Shown here one piece after another: positions 6,601 to 7,165 of a stretch of 7,165 nucleotides of DNA. The position numbers and the translations under genes were made by a program. The notes beneath the pieces were generated by a model that made no database searches, was not told where the DNA came from, and was given only the letters and a program-made list of their open reading frames with translations. Within the stretch, counting starts at the first letter, position 1; each line of letters starts with the position of its first letter. The stretch is from Kiritimatiellia bacterium (GTDB lineage Bacteria > Verrucomicrobiota > Kiritimatiellia > RFP12 > UBA1067): positions 1 to 7,165 of the forward strand of contig JAFVZE010000168.1 in assembly GCA_017508315.1 (NCBI GenBank), given 5' to 3'.

Positions 6601-7165
6601 GCTGCAGTGAAGGGCTCATTGCGCGTCTTGCCGAGCGCGGAGTAGACGCTTTGTGGTTCCATGTGGTACTTTCGACGCTTTCAACCGACCCGAAATATCC
6701 TGAATGGGGTAAAGACGCTCGCCGTCGCCGCGAGTCGCTCAAGAAGCTTGTGGCGCGGGCGGCGAAGTATGGCGTGAAGGTTTTTCTCTACGTCAATGAG
6801 CCGCGTATGCAGCCGGACGCGTTTTTCAACGTCGCAGGCCGTTCGGGTATGCGCGGAGCCCCCGATCGGCAGGGAGCAGGATATCGCGCGATGTGCACCG
6901 AGGATCCCGCGACGCTCGCGTGGCTTGAAGGGTGCTTGAAGGATCTTTTCTCCGATGTGAAGGGGCTCGGCGGCGTATTTACGATTACGATGAGCGAGAC
7001 TATGACCCATTGCGCTTCGCAATTCAGGAAAGTGCAGGATAAGTGTCCCAAGTGCAAAGGCAAGCCTTACGAATATTTCATCCGCAAGGTCAACGAGGCG
7101 GTCGTGCGCGGCGTCAAGGCCGGAAGCAAAGATGCGGAGGTGTGGTATTTCGATGTCGGCTGGGA
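3648..7165 (+). CDS. Large secreted two-module glycosidase-like protein (GH95-like plus TIM-barrel-like), 3' end outside window
   Basis: The frame is open for 1172 codons to the window edge. Residues 1-20 form a signal peptide, probably cleaved after VSA (18-20). Residues 25-260 look like the GH95 beta-sandwich (GDGRTGAIAY at 40-49); an all-Ala run (267-273) links to an (alpha/alpha)6-barrel-like region of about 285-710. The strongest GH95 resemblance is at 715-757, where GEIRIFPAVPKGF and VRGGYTV match the family's GEIRLLPALP and ARGGFTV pattern. GH95 enzymes are mostly alpha-L-fucosidases or alpha-L-galactosidases. By eye the catalytic Asn-x-Asn becomes D357-Q-N359 and the catalytic Asp becomes E696; E483 could be the general acid. 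Residues 805-890 hold two helix-turn-helix-like units, and 960 onward resembles a TIM barrel with candidate acids E1051 and E1117 and a CPKC pair. ATG 3654 has better ribosome-site spacing (AGGA 3642-3645) than ATG 3648. Substrate is unknown. Confidence 0.85.
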   Translation, partial: MKMTRLMFALVAGCALTVSAGTVFVREKAGRIWQDGLFVGDGRTGAIAYAPSGLEWTINRNDVFDSRVWKCRYVPHGEVMKCVATNEGKSVAFLSRAERPNTEGFSDSGDKLTQSLSAAQLKVRFWPGLGWNMPAIPPVRQELDTRTGELRSSLKSPRMTPETLTVIERSRDVMAVDLRDPNAPRRSAIVELTRPDDVRLADLAFSWSENDGVVTFTQKLPGGETYAVAMSAPAKPKFIGRTAVIRTSCGRSVFLAVRTTYDAADPAAAAAAAVKSAERDGFAAVRGANREWWENFWAKGARARFPDDEYLDTLWNYSLYALAGQFGGVPMPALNGLFYGPLDAANGGVASNCYVHDQNVQIPMMPFFPLGHADFVSSFVKTYERALPELEHRTKEYFGAEGAYLPLNMNQNGVEHPIADYRYTLCGGAYSGLVLAQAWWYTQDEKILREIYPLLKKFILFYTSTMKRDADGTCHFIWSVPPEIFTGTIDETATIACLKPCLETAIEAAERFGCDEKEAALWKDILAHYPKIARHSTGSWWCGPEIPDDHYMYGGHLFYPFFPAEADTDVETAKKTLDYHRNYAVEVSYATDEPHPVHEWSALYSGMAKLRLYGGELGWKTVKDFQNWFAKPNGFFSHNPNIVTDLTAGQIRANLAKAPKLMRRNYNNKVVNFGRSGPDDLAYSDDCKVLVAPVLEGQAAFLLLASEALCQSWGGEIRIFPAVPKGFSGRFENFRVRGGYTVSAEMRNGKVVDFELKGARKGDKIKVSCPADSDFVQLPGEPEHHPSVGFAPFPDALSAFVFKNWSLVDAETLAKTVGAAVEDIKRIASEMGLAREVEVPSEWKKSGYVTVLRRNWHLLPYSQILSVTGLSRRELRHSLLNDDFLYSKLGNPKPLAAKIVYSKELEESGRAARLALRKTLESEGVKIADSDEVPRFEFLENLATVPAAMSAGAPKRDENARFRRRLIFPYCANYGDVLQDEDAASCSEGLIARLAERGVDALWFHVVLSTLSTDPKYPEWGKDARRRRESLKKLVARAAKYGVKVFLYVNEPRMQPDAFFNVAGRSGMRGAPDRQGAGYRAMCTEDPATLAWLEGCLKDLFSDVKGLGGVFTITMSETMTHCASQFRKVQDKCPKCKGKPYEYFIRKVNEAVVRGVKAGSKDAEVWYFDVGW

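Overview
The window is the start of a division and cell wall (dcw) cluster, followed directly by a very large secreted glycosidase-like gene. All genes are on the + strand, and gaps between genes are at most 13 bases. The GC-rich coding sequence, the order mraZ-rsmH-ftsL-ftsI, and a huge GH95-like secreted protein suggest a Gram-negative polysaccharide degrader. My best guess is the PVC superphylum, particularly Lentisphaerota (Victivallis-like) or Verrucomicrobiota. This is an inference from gene style; no rRNA or other taxonomic marker is present.

Region by region: positions 1-117 are an AT-rich control region. It holds a 9-bp inverted repeat (20-48), a near-consensus sigma-70 promoter (TTGACC, 17-bp spacer, TATAAT), and a series of GTGTC-like motifs repeating every 10 bp from about 58 to 122. 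That series looks like an operator for MraZ. Four dcw genes follow: mraZ (118-567), rsmH (567-1469), an ftsL-type gene (1471-1872) and the division transpeptidase ftsI (1877-3634). They overlap by one base or are separated by 1 to 4 bases, so they almost certainly form one transcription unit.

Thirteen bases after ftsI, where murE or another Mur ligase gene would commonly follow, an ORF begins at 3648 and runs open to the window end (1172 codons, no stop). It has a signal peptide, then a complete GH95-like module (about residues 25-780), then a second module (about 795 onward) of two small helical units and the beginning of what looks like a TIM-barrel glycosidase-like domain.

How the parts fit: MraZ probably represses the shared promoter through the 10-bp repeats. 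RsmH methylates 16S rRNA. FtsL and FtsI belong to the septal peptidoglycan machine. The glycosidase-like protein has no obvious role in division; its position suggests either a break in the dcw cluster by insertion or rearrangement, or real co-expression of an exported carbohydrate enzyme with septation genes. The most interesting points are the operator architecture, the glycosidase placement, the two-module fusion, and the apparent substitutions in the GH95 catalytic residues.
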